Shown in pieces: positions 1 to 11,820 of a DNA stretch of 64,000 nucleotides. The position numbers were made by a program, and so were the translations under genes. The stretch spans positions 1,278,190 to 1,342,189 of the forward strand of contig NW_023503584.1 in assembly GCF_014529535.1 (NCBI RefSeq). Reading direction: 5' to 3'. The notes below the pieces were generated by a model. It saw only the letters and a list, made by a program, of their open reading frames with translations, did not search any database and had not been told where the DNA came from. The stretch comes from Bradysia coprophila. Lineage: Eukaryota; Arthropoda; Insecta; Diptera; Sciaridae. The first letter of the stretch is position 1, and every line of letters begins with the position of its first letter.

Positions 1-999
1 CTAAAGTTGGCTTGTCAAGTGTAAAATGCAGATCAGTTCTTATTTATATAATATGTTAAAACTTAGTCAATGCTTGCAACCGTTCAATTTATCGACACAT
101 CGACAACATATCTTCACATTTTCTACATCTCTGTGATTCTATTTGCATTAAAGTGATAGCGATTGCCGGTTTTATTTTAAAATATTCAATTAAAATTTTA
201 ATTGCCATATTTTTCTGGTTTATTGAATCGTACAATAAAAAAAGAAGCGAAAAGACGAAAACGTTGGCGTCGCTTCCATGTTCCTTCTCAACACAATCAA
301 GCGATTCGCATTTTCGTTATATATAACGCTGAAATTACACACAGAGCGCTGAAAAGTGATTTCGGTTTTTAAAATAAGACTAAAAACGTTCACCAAAGAA
401 AGATACTATAAAAATCTGTAAAATATATTCTCTAAAAACCAGTTCTTCAATTCTGATTGTATACCTAATCTTACAGACAACATATTTCGTGCCGCGAATA
501 AATTGTTGTTGCCTCAAAGAATTATCCAGACTCCAGGCCGTACCGGTAATAAAAATAAAGACTAAAATAAAATACGAAAAAAAAGAGCTAAATGCAAAAA
601 ATCAACAACAAGAACATAAAAATGTGGCCATCCGCGCCAAAGCAGCAAACTAAATTGTTCCCTTTGAATCGTCTTATATCTCACATAAAAATTTCTCATC
701 TCAACTCTTTTATTTTTTGAATTTACTTTTTTTTTGTTTTTACTTTGTCCGCAGGATACGCAAAGGCTTAGGAGGTTTTTTAGTTTCATTCAAACATTTG
801 TTAAAAAAACGATTTTCTGTTATGGTAAAACTGTTGGTGTAGATAAAAATGGATTGACCATTGACAGGAAGATCGTAAAGTATTCAGATATCTAAGTTAA
901 TAGAGAAATACTACGACAAATAAACAAGGATCGACACAATAGATAAATAGTCTCACAAAAAAGGAAAATGTATGAGACTATCAAAACCTAAACTATTCT

Positions 1000-1192
1000 T
1001 GTCATATCGACAACGACTTCAGTAATGAATGACAATAAATCACTGGTCGAATCGACGATCTAATATAGCAAAACTCATGTTAACAAAAGTGAAGTACAAG
1101 ATCTGAAATCAATCTATTGTCAATACTTAAGTCAAATGAAGTAGTAGATCTGATTGTAGAAATGTTGGTATGCTTGTCGTTTGTGAAAGGTT
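1000..1192. mobile_element. MITE, high-copy family 1 (copy 1)
   Basis: The sequence carries the family hallmarks in order: a TATCGACAACGAC-type end, a TATAGCAAAACTCATGTTAA core, GAAGTACAAGATCTGAAATC, then AAATGAAGTAGTAGATC and a CTTGTCGTTTGTGAAAGG end. The same order, in either orientation, recurs about fifteen times in the window. No ORF is present. The borders are approximate. Confidence 0.6.
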
Positions 1193-1579
1193 AAAAAAGA
1201 TATAAATTTCAGTTGCAAAATAGTCTTAGTGAATACTCAGCCTCAAGCTTCGCACTTTAGGGTATTAGATAATCCACGAAGTGGGTCTTTACCATGGTTA
1301 GGAGGAAAGTGTGTGACCACTGACCGATTATGCTAAGGTCAGCTAAAGAAGAATCGAGTATATGCGCTTCTATCTTAAGCCATAGGTTGAAGTACCAGCA
1401 TCAGCTTAAAAACAGGCTTTAAATCAGATATAAAGACGATCCGCTTTAAGCAAAAATCTAAAAAATTTACATACAGTTCCTGAGTCCCAAATGGTGTTCC
1501 TTTCGAATTAGGAAACATATTTCCGTAATAAATTAAATGTCAAAAGCAGGAAGGCGATTTAATTGTTAGTTTAATGATT

Positions 1580-1700
1580 CCAATTGTTTACAGTGTCCGC
1601 TTGTAAATTTCATTATCTTAGAAGTGTATAAATACAGTGTAATGAAATTTACAAGAGGACACTGTACGATTTTTGGCCTCCTAATTTTGTAAACAATTGG
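1580..1700. mobile_element. Small Tc1/mariner-like hairpin MITE
   Basis: An inner pair of arms starts CAGTGTCCGCTTGTAAATTT at 1591 and returns as its near-complement ending GGACACTG at 1664. TA lies on both sides, as in a Tc1/mariner target site. An outer pair, CCAATTGTTTACA at 1580 and TGTAAACAATTGG ending at 1700, extends the symmetry. It has no coding capacity. Confidence 0.6.
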
Positions 1701-3409
1701 TGTGATATTGCCTTGTTTCAATACATTTATTCAATTGACATTGTCAGATATACTTTTCCCTGCTGCCTTTTTTTCCTTCATTTTAATGTTCAATATATGC
1801 AGACAACCAATTTTATGTTTGGTTTCGTGTGTTATAAAATGCTTCGCAGGAACTTCTACATCTTATAGGTAACACGAGATGAAAACCAGTTTCACCTTCG
1901 CGTTTTTTGGCTTTATCCGTATAACAAAAACATCGTTTTGCTTTTGCAATGCGAAAAATATTTATTTGATTTCACATAAGTATTTTATCATCCGGGCTTA
2001 ATTGAAATTTCGGTTAAGCCGATACATATTCAATTAATTTGGAAAAAAAAAAGAAAATTTACACCTTGAGATGCATGACTAATGACTGTACCGTTTAGCC
2101 GACGAAAGTAAACTACAAGAATAACTGCAAAGTTCAATAAGACAAAAATATTATGATCCCTGCTTTGAAACCTTTCACTGACTGACAAGTATAAATTTAT
2201 TCATTGAGTCTGTTGCTTATTTCAATCTCTCAGTTTTCACAAAATCTTTTACTTCGTTTGGTTCAACATAAAATTGTTTTCTTCAAATACGAAAAATTTT
2301 ATTCAGACCCTTTGTCGAAAATAGCTTTTTTTGAGTTGTCCTGATTGTCCTAAAAGTCCATATTGCAAGTTTTCGATACGAAACTGTGCGGTCCACTAAA
2401 AAAACCGCGCCAATCTTTAACAGGCTGCATTTATATTGTGAACATAATAATTTCACTTCAAAGCTGAAGAACTCACAAAATTTAAAGAAAAACGCGGAGC
2501 TGACATAATAGCAAATTACTATCATCGATGCTAGTGGATTTGAGACTGCCAATAAGATTTGCAGGTGACATATTATGTTCAAAAAACATGCCATTTCCCA
2601 TACTCCCAAATAGCCTTGAAAATGGAACACGAAACATATTGTCGTCGTAACTAAGCCACAAATGAATTAGAAATATTGATAGAAGACCAGAACTGTTTAT
2701 AGATGGACTTTTTCAAACGCGTTTACGTTTTCACGGTTTCAAACTGGGCAAATTTCTTTGACCTGTGAAGATAACTCTTAAAACTTTGACATAAACTAAG
2801 TTATGATTGTTCTAGTATTTCTGGAACTACAGAACGAATTTGTGTCGCTTAGCGGATGTAGTTATTCCATATCTAATAAGTTACGACTTGGTAGTATTGT
2901 GTTATAATCTAGCCGTAGAGATAAAGGATAGAGGGACTGTGAGGGCTCTAGCATATCTGAAGAATATTTTTAATTTTCAACTGATCAACAATTTTGAGCT
3001 AGTTTATTCCTAAAATTTGGAACCAGTCATGTATTTAGGTTAGCAATCCATCAAAAACTAAGAGAGGTGGTTTACTCTGAAAGTAATACTCTCATATTAA
3101 AAGATCCATAAAAATGTTGCATTAAGCGATAGGGGTAGAGGCTTGTTTATCGCTACAAATCAGATAAAGTTATTGAATCTCTTATTGAGTATGATTGTTC
3201 TAACAATGCTAAAATGCACTTAAGACTAGAGAATAGCACTGCCTTTGGTCTTCGTTTTCGAGAGGAGAAACTGTTCAAATAAAATAAATACCGTAGTTGC
3301 TCTTGAAATAATGTTGAAAAATACCTCAGAGACAACGATGTATTCACGTCATAGACTTGAAATCTGATCATCAGATATCTTGAAAATTTCCAATGGAACA
3401 GTTGATGGG

Positions 3410-4135
3410 TGATAACTCGAATAACTTTGCTCGTTCAAGATCCCTAGACTTGAGGTCGGATTCAATTGTCAGCCCTAAATGAGCCCTAAACGTGAAGCTA
3501 TGATTTAATTAAGTAACACATTTATATCAACAAAACGCCCATTATGACATGCTTTTTTTCTTAATCATCGAATAACTTTGGTCACTGAGCGGCTCCAAAC
3601 TCTGGACCGGTTTCAATCATCAGCCCTAAATGAGCCCTAAACGATAGACTATAATTTTAGTCAGACGCTTTTTGAATATCGTTGAAAGAGCTAATATGAC
3701 ATGTTAGTGTTTAGAGAAAGCTGAATATCATTGGCGGGATAGCAGCCCTAAACTCAGGATTGGCTTCAATTGTCAGCCCTAAACTAGCCCCAAACGTTAA
3801 TATATACTTTCAACTAGGAACACTATGAATAACATCCAAAACTGCCAATATGACATGTTTTTTCGAGAAAAAATTGAATAACTATGGTATTTGAGCAGCC
3901 CTAAACTCGGGACCGGTTTCAATCGTCAGCCCTAAACTAGCCCCAAATCATAGATTGAGTGAAATGTCAAAAACCTATTCAGTTTATGACAAAACACTTA
4001 AGTGACATGCTTGAAAACTTCAAAACGGTATAACTCACGTAAATCGACAGCCCTAAACTCGGGACCGGTTTTATTCGTCAGCCCTAAACGAGCCCTTTAA
4101 AATGAGCCATAACTCGACACAGCCCTAAATGGTGG
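3410..4135. repeat. Tandem satellite, ~155-bp unit, CAGCCCTAAA motif
   Basis: About five diverged units lie head to tail. Each has a GAATAACT(T/A)TGG-type start, a CAGCCCTAAACTCGGGACCG block, then TCAGCCCTAAACTAGCCCCA, and ends near a conserved TATGACATG. The paired CAGCCCTAAA words occur at roughly 3472, 3622, 3772, 3925 and 4078, which sets the period. The last unit is truncated. There is no coding potential. Confidence 0.8.
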
Positions 4136-4139
4136 CGGT

Positions 4140-5300
4140 GCCAGCGACATGTACCTGAAAAACATTGAAAAAAATTAATTTTTTTATAGAATTTATTGAA
4201 AAATATTGTTGCCATCCCGATTAATAAAATTTTAGTAAGAATCCAATTAGCATGAATCAGAATGGTTCGGATATCCTTTTAGTCTCATTCAAATTACAGC
4301 TTTTGAAATCAAGCAGACATTTTTCAGATATTCTGTTTACACTTTTGTTCTACAGAATAATAATCTACATCAATTAAAAATAAATCATGCCCGCACGTTA
4401 GTAAGGCATGACGCAAGTCCACTACCAAAAATGTTTTAACAATATTTTTTTGAGGACGGCGGAGCATATTTACAGCAACTTTTTGACTTCTCCCCCTTAA
4501 CTCCAACGACCCCCAAGGATGTCTGGAATCTAGGAATTCATACGAGTTCAACGAGCTATCACATGTTACTGCAGCTTCAAAATTGGCCGAGATATTAATG
4601 TTTGTATGAAAATAAGCAAAATTTCGTTTTTCCAGATAACTGCCTACGTTAGTTAGTTAGTTAGTTCCTATGGAAAAGTGGATCCAGAAACTCCTAAACG
4701 TTTCTATAGATTTTCCTGAAATTTTAGTTATAGGCTAATATTGGCCCAAAAATAAGAATGGAATTTTCAAAAGTTGGAAAAAACTCATATCTTGGTAGCT
4801 GGAGCTTCCCAAAGTCTCCATACAAATGCCATATAAAAGCCAATTTGTATGTGTGTGCGTGAGTTGTATATTTTGTTGCATGATATTGATGGTAATGTGG
4901 TGAATGGTGTGTGTTGTTTTGGGATGTATTTCTTGTTGGGAACTGTTGGGATCACTAAGTATTAACTTCCACTAGGTCGGTTCCTAAATTTTGGGATGAC
5001 AGATGATTCCTCTGGTACTTCCTAACTTCCATCGGATTTTTTGATGGATTTTTGGGTCCTAGGTATGAAATCGAATTTTTCTAATTCGGAACTGTCATTT
5101 TGTTTATGTTCATAGCATAGCGAATCGATGTTTTTGTTTCGTGAAGAAAGACGACAGAACACAACATGCATGCATTAAAAACAACTCGAAGAAAATTGCA
5201 GCTCTCGCTTCGCTCTGGCCGTAAACACCACTCTTATTAGAATAACTTATTTCCTCCCCTCGGTAAACAAATTACTTTTAAGGCTCCACACAACACTCAA
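4140..5300. other. Gene-free stretch
   Basis: AT-rich sequence with a short TTAG tandem run near 4649-4665 and no supported gene or element border. A 75-codon open frame on the minus strand (4324-4551) has no family signature. Confidence 0.5.
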
Positions 5301-5339
5301 TCGCATTTTGATGCGGTGACCCATACTTTGCTTCAGGTC

Positions 5340-5660
5340 GATTCTGAGAAATTTTCCGGATGTCATATTTTTGGCCGTTTATCATCAAAGTTTTTGAAAA
5401 TAATATTTGCCCCGGGAGTGCTATACTTCAGCTTTCCAACGAACCCATACACTCCTGTGTTATCACCAGCTTTCGGAAATGAAATCCGGACTGCAAAACC
5501 ACATTTTTCGACTTTTGGTCATTTACCACCAGCCAGGTATGGAAGTTCAAAAATATCTGAGGCTGGTTTTGGGGCCCGTCACCAAGGGTTTCAAAAGAAT
5601 CCTTCATAAAAAAAACCTCACCCATGCGATTTTACTGTTAAATGAAATATCGAAAAATTA
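5340..5660. repeat. Dispersed repeat, also at 52.99-53.29 kb
   Basis: This segment aligns over about 200 bp with 52995-53200. Shared words include AATATTTGCCCC(G/A)GGA, CAGCTTTCCAACGAACCCAT, ATCCGGACT and GGCTGGTTTTGGGGCC, and both copies end near TTCAAAAGAATCC. Two overlapping reading frames remain open in both copies, but the shared ORFs have no known motif and more likely reflect common ancestry of a non-autonomous element than a gene. Confidence 0.6.
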
Positions 5661-5950
5661 ATATTTTCAAAAATCTCTGTGGATCTACCCTATTGAATTA
5701 TAACGCCATCTACATTGCACTGGTTGAAATGAAAGTCCAAATAAATGAAATGTCAAAACTGTCAAAACATAACCAAACAAAAGCGAACGTCACGGATCCA
5801 AACATTATACAATTTTCAATACCAAAGGTGAGATGAATGTTATTCCGTTTCAGGACCCACAGCCTGTTGCAGTGTTTTACATTTCGAGTCCTCATTTCGT
5901 TTAATATTTTAATTTCAGTTGCACGTAACGATTAGTCGACTGTAGCTGTG

Positions 5951-6467
5951 ATGTCTCTCGTCCGGAACGTAAGGAACGTACTGCGTATCAGTTCAGCGTA
6001 CAAGTCACCGTTATTATGGACTCGCTCAATGTCCTCCACACCAGTGCCCTCGCAGCCAGGAGCACCGAAACCTAAGCCAGTTAGTGGTGATCCGGCAATG
6101 GGTGATCGAGCTACGCACAAACCAGATAATTTAGAGAGAAGATTCCTTGTTTGGACAGGTAGATACAAGACAATTGATGATGTGCCCGAGTATGTGAAGT
6201 GAGTCATTTTCAATCATTGACTTGGAATGCAGATGTCATTTTGGGGAGTTATATCAACAAATCCATTCTTTTAGCCAACAAACAATGGAAAGAACCCGCA
6301 ACCAAGTCCGCATTAAAGGTGCCAATATAATGATTCTGTTGACGATAATGGGATGCATCTATGCGGTGTACAGCGGCAAAAAGGCAGCTGAGCAGGGCGA
6401 ATCGGTGGAAAAGATGAATCTCGATTGGCACAAAAAATACAATGAGAGCAAGACCAAGTCAACATAG
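5951..6467 (+). CDS. FAM162 / UPF0389 family mitochondrial protein
   Basis: Two coding exons, 5951-6198 and 6275-6467 (phase 2 junction; GTGAGT donor, TTTTAG acceptor), give 146 residues. The N-terminus is basic and Ser/Arg-rich like a mitochondrial presequence. The family block follows: DNLERRFLVWTGRYKTIDDV, then EYVNQQTMERTRNQVRIKGA, one membrane segment around NIMILLTIMGCIYAVYSG, and a charged tail. This matches FAM162/UPF0389 (fly CG9231 type), small single-pass proteins; vertebrate FAM162A is linked to mitochondrial and hypoxic apoptosis. The first in-frame ATG (5951) is used. A non-coding 5' exon is suggested by a possible UTR intron at 5828-5918. It is convergent with NOL11, whose stop lies 272 bp downstream. 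Confidence 0.88.
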
Positions 6468-6738
6468 TGGCAGCGTTGGAACCGAACGAATCTGTAGAGG
6501 AACGGGACCGACGACACTGTTGTTATAATTCTCAAGTTTAATTTGCAAAAATATAAATTCAGTCCGATGGTGGATGCAGTCGTAGTGTGTAACATTAGAT
6601 TTTTTTGATGAATGAGAAAAAAGAGCAAGAAAAGTCATAGGAAACGGTGAGTCCACAATATCCTCCGAATGAAACAATGCGCTGAACGGTCTTTTCACAT
6701 TTATTTACGACATTTCAACAATCCCAGCTCGACATTGC

Positions 6739-9067
6739 TCAGTACAATTTAACCTTCTCCACCGAGTACCATTTCGAGCTCGTGTTGTCGTTCTGTTTCA
6801 GTTTCCCACTCACTATATTCACCAATTTGGCCGTTAACGGCTTCAAATCACGAATGTCCCTAACAAATGACTCGATCAACTCTTTCCATTTCAAAATAAA
6901 ATCGTTTAGCGTCGAGTCGCGAGACAACAGAAACTGTTGGTAGTGTGCCTCCAATATAACAACGAACCAATTTATCAGCGCCACGTCACTGTCGAAATTG
7001 TGTTCGTACTGCGGTGCCTCTTCCAGTGACAATTCATCGTCGACAAGATCCCGATGGATGATGTCCAACAGGTAGATAGCGCCGTCCAAATTCAACTCCG
7101 TACGGAGATGTTCCTTGATCAATTCGGCGTCGAATGAACATGCGAACACCTGATTGATGTACGCCAGTTTTTCGTCCGAGTCGGGCATGCTGAGGAAGTA
7201 TTTCAAGCATTTGGCCAACATCCGTTCGGATACATTTGTGTATTTGCGTAAGCATTTAACCAATTCGCTTGGCTGCTTCGCTTTGATGAGAATGGGTATC
7301 ACATGCTCCGTGATTTCTGTTTCACTCGAACCTTTGTCCTCCAACAGATCCGACAAAATTCGAGTTAGCTCGGTGGAATACAGATCATCTTTCGGATGGA
7401 CAACGCTCCGTACCTTTACATCATCTGCAGAGCCCCCTTGAATAAAATCAAGCGCAGTGTCGTACCGATACATCCGTGACAGGAAATCTTCGAAATAGTC
7501 GAATACTTCGGCTTGATTGCCTGCACTGTAGATCTCTTTATATTGTTTAGGATGTGGTGGTACCTCAAATGGCGTTCCTACTTTGACAAATGATGTCATC
7601 TCTTCCAAATAATGCTCCTCGTTGACGCACTCTTTGTTCACCTGTCGATCCCATTCAATCGATCGTTTCGATCCGATTGCTTCGGACAGTTTGCCCTGCG
7701 ATATGCGGAACCGTGCGCACAACAATCGTTGACCGTCAGCCATCAATATGTACTGTTTGCCGATGGCCCACAAACGGCAGTTATTCAAGTGAACTTTGAA
7801 CTGTTGCACATCCACGACCGTAAAGTGGACGGTGTTGTACAGAACCAGTAAGGCGCCATCCTCTTTCACATTGCCGCCGTAAATCGCGATGCAGTCTGTG
7901 CTCACATTGACAATGGTTAGTGGTCGGTCGACTCTGAGACAGTTGAATGTGGCACTATGTGCACCGAAATCGGATGGTGTGTTCTCTTCAAAATTTAGTG
8001 GCCGCATGTAGATCCGTTTATCCGACTCTGTGAATAGATGAAACGGACCATTTGAAACGCAAGGTCAATGGAGTCGATTTTATTGTGTCTTCAGTTTAGG
8101 TGCGGTGTGATCGAATCGTGCAACTGATTCATCGAAAGATTGAGACTAATTTTGGTGATAAATCGGTCACCAGTTGTGGACCATAATAAGCACCTCACCG
8201 ACACCTTCAACGGAAGAACAACTTTCCTTCACAAATAGCTTACCGATCTTCATAACGCTGGGAAACGGGTCTCCCTCCACAACAAAGAATGCCGACAATT
8301 TGGACACATCTTTAGTGACTTCGATTCGTTTGACTTTGGCATGGTCACCGATTGATCTGACTGGCGTCAGATCGTCATCATTCAACAGGAAATACACCAA
8401 CTCCACTATGCCACCGCCGTTTTTGTTCCCTACGAAATAGGTCAGCATCACACGATTGTCCCGTGTATTGAAACATTCGATTCGGCTGATTTGATGTGTT
8501 TCTGCGTTTAAGATGTGGTTGCAATAAAATGGACGACCGTTCACACGATTTTCGAGCGATTCGCACGTTCCATCTTCGTACACTAAGATCGTGTGTCTGT
8601 CGTCGAACGAAATGATTTCTTGTAATTGTCGTGGCAACTGAAAGAGAACCGATTTTATTCCAACTGGTCTAACAAAACCACAGCCGACAGGGTCCTCACC
8701 TTGATTTTTCCTTTTTCAATTTTTCTCGTTTCTTCTCCCCAACAGCCCAGCTTTCGATTGTCGAAGACGCCGACATATTTCTCCGATTTGAAATCGTAGA
8801 CGACTTTATGCGATAGCTTTTGCTCGGAGGTCCAGCTTTGGATTTGCTTCTGATTGCTCAGCTGGAATTTATGTAAACAAGATTACAATACTGACACTGT
8901 CCGGCATAGGTTATGTTTATTCGTTCAGTGGGTACCTCTATGCGAAACACAATGTTTTGATCGAGTGTACTTATGACTCTTCCTTTGACCGAATCCGGTG
9001 ATAGGCCGAGATAAGCATTGTCGCCACTCATGGAACCAATCGAGTAAAATGTGAGGAATTTAGCCAT
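6739..9067 (-). CDS. NOL11: Nucleolar protein 11 (NOL11) homologue
   Basis: Four exons on the minus strand (9067-8936, 8861-8700, 8637-8199, 8027-6739) give 673 residues, close to the ~719 of human NOL11. I chose the GTGAGG donor at 8198 because it alone joins in frame to the acceptor at 8028, giving GVESDKRIYMRPL. The N-terminal part looks like a propeller (KYVGVFDNRKLGCWGEE resembles the vertebrate WxVHDNKVLRIW block). The C-terminal part is helical and ends KWYSVEKVKLY, like vertebrate GLYSIEVLELF. NOL11 is a metazoan t-UTP/UTP-A component of the small-subunit processome, needed for rDNA transcription and early 18S pre-rRNA processing in the nucleolus. A decayed partial copy lies at 13.5-14.55 kb in the same orientation. 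Confidence 0.87.
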
Positions 9068-9329
9068 GGTATGCAGGTATTAAAGAGCCAGTGTTATATG
9101 CGAGAATCCAGCATGTCCAGCACGCGTTTACAAAACACAGATGACATTTGAGCTGTCAGTCGAGGGAATGAGTTCCATTTTAATATTTTCTGGACCTTGT
9201 TCAGTTTTTACACATTTCTCGATTTCTTTTTCTTGAGTTTTTTCAAGGTAAATATATTGAGGAGGTAATGCCATATATAACCGAATCAGATGTGCAGTGG
9301 CACGAAAGTTCGATACAAACGCCATCTCA

Positions 9330-10590
9330 TACCTTCGTTGAAATCAAAAAATGGAATAGAAAGTCGGACCATCTCGACCAGCGAAAATATTTTTGTGAAA
9401 TACAAGTAAATCGTAGTCAACCATTTTAAAAAAAGATGTCATTGGCATCGAACTTATGTGCTAGGCCGCGCGTCTGAATGGCATTACCTGCTCACTATAT
9501 TTACCTTGAGATTTTCGATGAAGTATATTTCAACATACCCCAATACACAGAAGATGTGTGATCGAGTGTGTATTGCGGTATTTTGAAAGATATTTTTGTA
9601 TGCTTGCTAAGAGGACCGAAAGTAAAGCTGTCAATTCATTTCTTTACTTTCGGTCCTCTTAGCAAGCATACAAAACTTAATACGTACCTCTTTCGGCCTA
9701 CTCAATCGATACGTAAATAACTATTCTGTAATAGTGAGAGTGTGTTGGTGCATTCCTTCCCAACCGTTACTTTCCTTCTCGACCGTTTCCTTTCCCTACC
9801 GACTGATTCATATCATAGCTCACCAATACACTCTCACGCATACAGAAAAATGATTTTTCATGTGTCGGGGCCGAAAATGAGGGCAATTTTTGATTTTTTT
9901 TCTCGAGTTCTCGGCCCTTTGCATGAAAACTCACATATGTACCTGCTTTAGACGATTGATTTTTGGCACTTTCGCTCTCGCCGCTTGAATTGACATTTGC
10001 TTTACTTTCGGTCCTCTTAGTAAGTATACAATAGTTATTTGTGTATCTGTTTTGGACGTTTGATTTTAGGCAATTTAGCGAGTTGTAGCCCGAACGAAGT
10101 GAGATACTCTAAACAGATACTCTAAAAAATGTTCATGTAAGGTCTCGAAACTCCCTCATTTTAACTAAAATATATTAAAGAATAGATAAATTCTATCAAA
10201 AAACATCAAATATTGACGTATATAAGCACTAAAGATCAGCTCGATCAACCTATAGATGTTAATTATTTCGTTCAAGACAATCAATGGTCACCAATTATGC
10301 TGTTACTGTATTGTATATAAATAACTTGGATGGAGAAACAAGGCTGGTATATACTTGGCACAGGAACAGGTGGTGCTATTTGCTATTGGCGGAAATAGCT
10401 AAATATTTATCTTCATTTTGATCTTACCTTCTTGTAAAAAAAATACGAAAAAGCTCGAATTTTAAGTTTATTTAACTACTATTTCCTTTTGGGAGAAACA
10501 GAAGGAGATGGAAATATTTGCTTGTGTCGTTTCCCCTTCGAATTAACTATATCTTTACGCATGACGTCGCGACGTCGCCGTAAATGGTAT
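9330..10590. other. Intergenic; hairpins and short repeats
   Basis: No gene is supported. The stretch holds the hairpin at 9594-9675, a second copy of one of its arms near 9999-10031, and an inverted pair AGTGAGAGTGTGTTGGTG (9736) / CACCAATACACTCTCAC (9821-9837). A perfect 14-bp palindrome GACGTCGCGACGTC sits at 10563. Confidence 0.5.
9594..9675. repeat. 82-bp perfect-arm hairpin
   Basis: The arm starts TTTTGTATGCTTGCTAAGAG at 9594 and continues through GACCGAAAGTAAAG. The exact complement returns to 9675 after a ~14-nt loop. The arm is about 34 nt with essentially no mismatch. A near copy of one arm (CTTTACTTTCGGTCCTCTTA) recurs at ~10000, so it is more likely a minimal MITE than a unique RNA hairpin. 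Confidence 0.7.
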
Positions 10591-10615
10591 GAGATGTCTT
10601 TATGCTGACCATGAT

Positions 10616-11293
10616 TAGTAGATTACAGCAGAGCCTATGTAAATGAGTAATACATGTGTGCGATGTTTGCGGCGTGTGAGCCGAAGGCGAACCGCCTAAT
10701 TTCGCACACATGTATTACTCATTCACATAGGCTCTTCTGTACTGTTATTTAATGTGTAGGCATCCAGCGCGTTGTATTTACATTGTCTAAGATGAAAACT
10801 ACGAAACAATTTAGCATAAAACAGCATTTTGGAACCTTTCCACTTCTAACCATTTTGAACTAAAATTTCATTTTTATTTAGTAGGCATCGGTTGTGCACG
10901 CCATTTCGGCTATATTTAATTGACTTCTTTGTTGTTGTCATTTTCAGTTTCAGTTGCAAAATTTTTGATTTTGTTGTTTTAAACTATAAATTCAGTGTGA
11001 TTTTAGTGTTTTCTTAATGTTATCGATGGCAGGTGTACCAAAAAATAGTTCTGCCTGTGTAGATTCTAATTTATATCGTGGTTTGTGTGAAGTGAAAACA
11101 TAAACAAAATCATCGAAAAATTTCCGACCAGCGCATAGCATGTAAATCATCGAAAAACCTAACATGTAAGTTTCGTTTACATTCTCATCGCAGACAATGT
11201 AAATACAACGTACAGGATGCCTACACATTAAACGCCGCAAACATCGCATACATGTATTACTCATTTACATAGGCTCTGCTGTAATCTACTATT
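10616..11293. mobile_element. TIR element, ~680 bp
   Basis: The left end AGTAGATTACAGCAGAGCCT with TATGTAAATGAGTAATACAT and GATGTTTGCGGCG is repeated as the near-exact reverse complement ending at 11290 (arm of about 55 bp). Inside the left arm a second fold pairs 10628-10670 with 10695-10735. A GCATCC / GGATGC block next to GTGTAGGC / GCCTACAC also pairs internally. The only long frame (10992-11264, minus) has no transposase motif, so it is non-autonomous. Confidence 0.75.
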
Positions 11294-11299
11294 AAAGAC

Positions 11300-11815
11300 A
11301 TCGTAAGTAAATACTAGCCTTTATTCGTTCGATACGTGTATTTCAAATTGAATTGTAAATGTTAAGATTCTACCGACTTTGAACAGTTTCAATGGAAACT
11401 GTGACTATATATCGCTAGTAATTAATGTTACACGCAAATTTATAAACATTTACTTAAAAAATATTGGAACCAATAGAAATCGGATGATCGACAATTTGTA
11501 GGTCTTTTTTCTTTTAAAAAATATCTTATTGTGTACACTTTTAATGTTCGACCGTCCGTTCATCGATATATCGATAGATATGGAATACAACATGCTTTCC
11601 GACAGCTTTAGGTAGCTTTGCTTAACTACTTATATTGCTGTGGTCCCTAATTTTATTGTCAACGAAATTCATAACATAGCCCTGATTAAATTATGACAAC
11701 AATCAACAACATTCGCATACGTTCATTGTTGTATTTATTTACCAATTCAATTTGTGCCAGTATTTTCAAATTTTTGTCGGTAATTTGTCTTTAATAGGTT
11801 TAGACCAGGTCTCGA
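11300..11815. other. Gene-free AT-rich stretch
   Basis: Nothing recognisable. It may include the promoter and 5' leader of the candidate gene that starts at 11821. Confidence 0.4.
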
Positions 11816-11820
11816 AGGGC

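Larger units (their letters stand above)
1..3400. other. Gene-free, repeat-bearing stretch
   Basis: No ORF here has recognisable family motifs or plausible exon structure. The longest open frame (2283-2630, minus) is hydrophobic but matches nothing I know. What can be seen is a copy of the high-copy MITE family near 1000-1192, a small hairpin element at 1580-1700, and otherwise AT-rich sequence. Confidence 0.6.

Noticed and set aside
562-789. 75-codon minus-strand frame
   Set aside because: Low-complexity Lys/Asn start and hydrophobic tail, no motif, in repeat-rich AT sequence; expected by chance.
2283-2630. 115-codon minus-strand hydrophobic frame resembling a receptor fragment
   Set aside because: I tried to match it to odorant and gustatory receptor C-termini; the diagnostic blocks are absent and there are no flanking exons.
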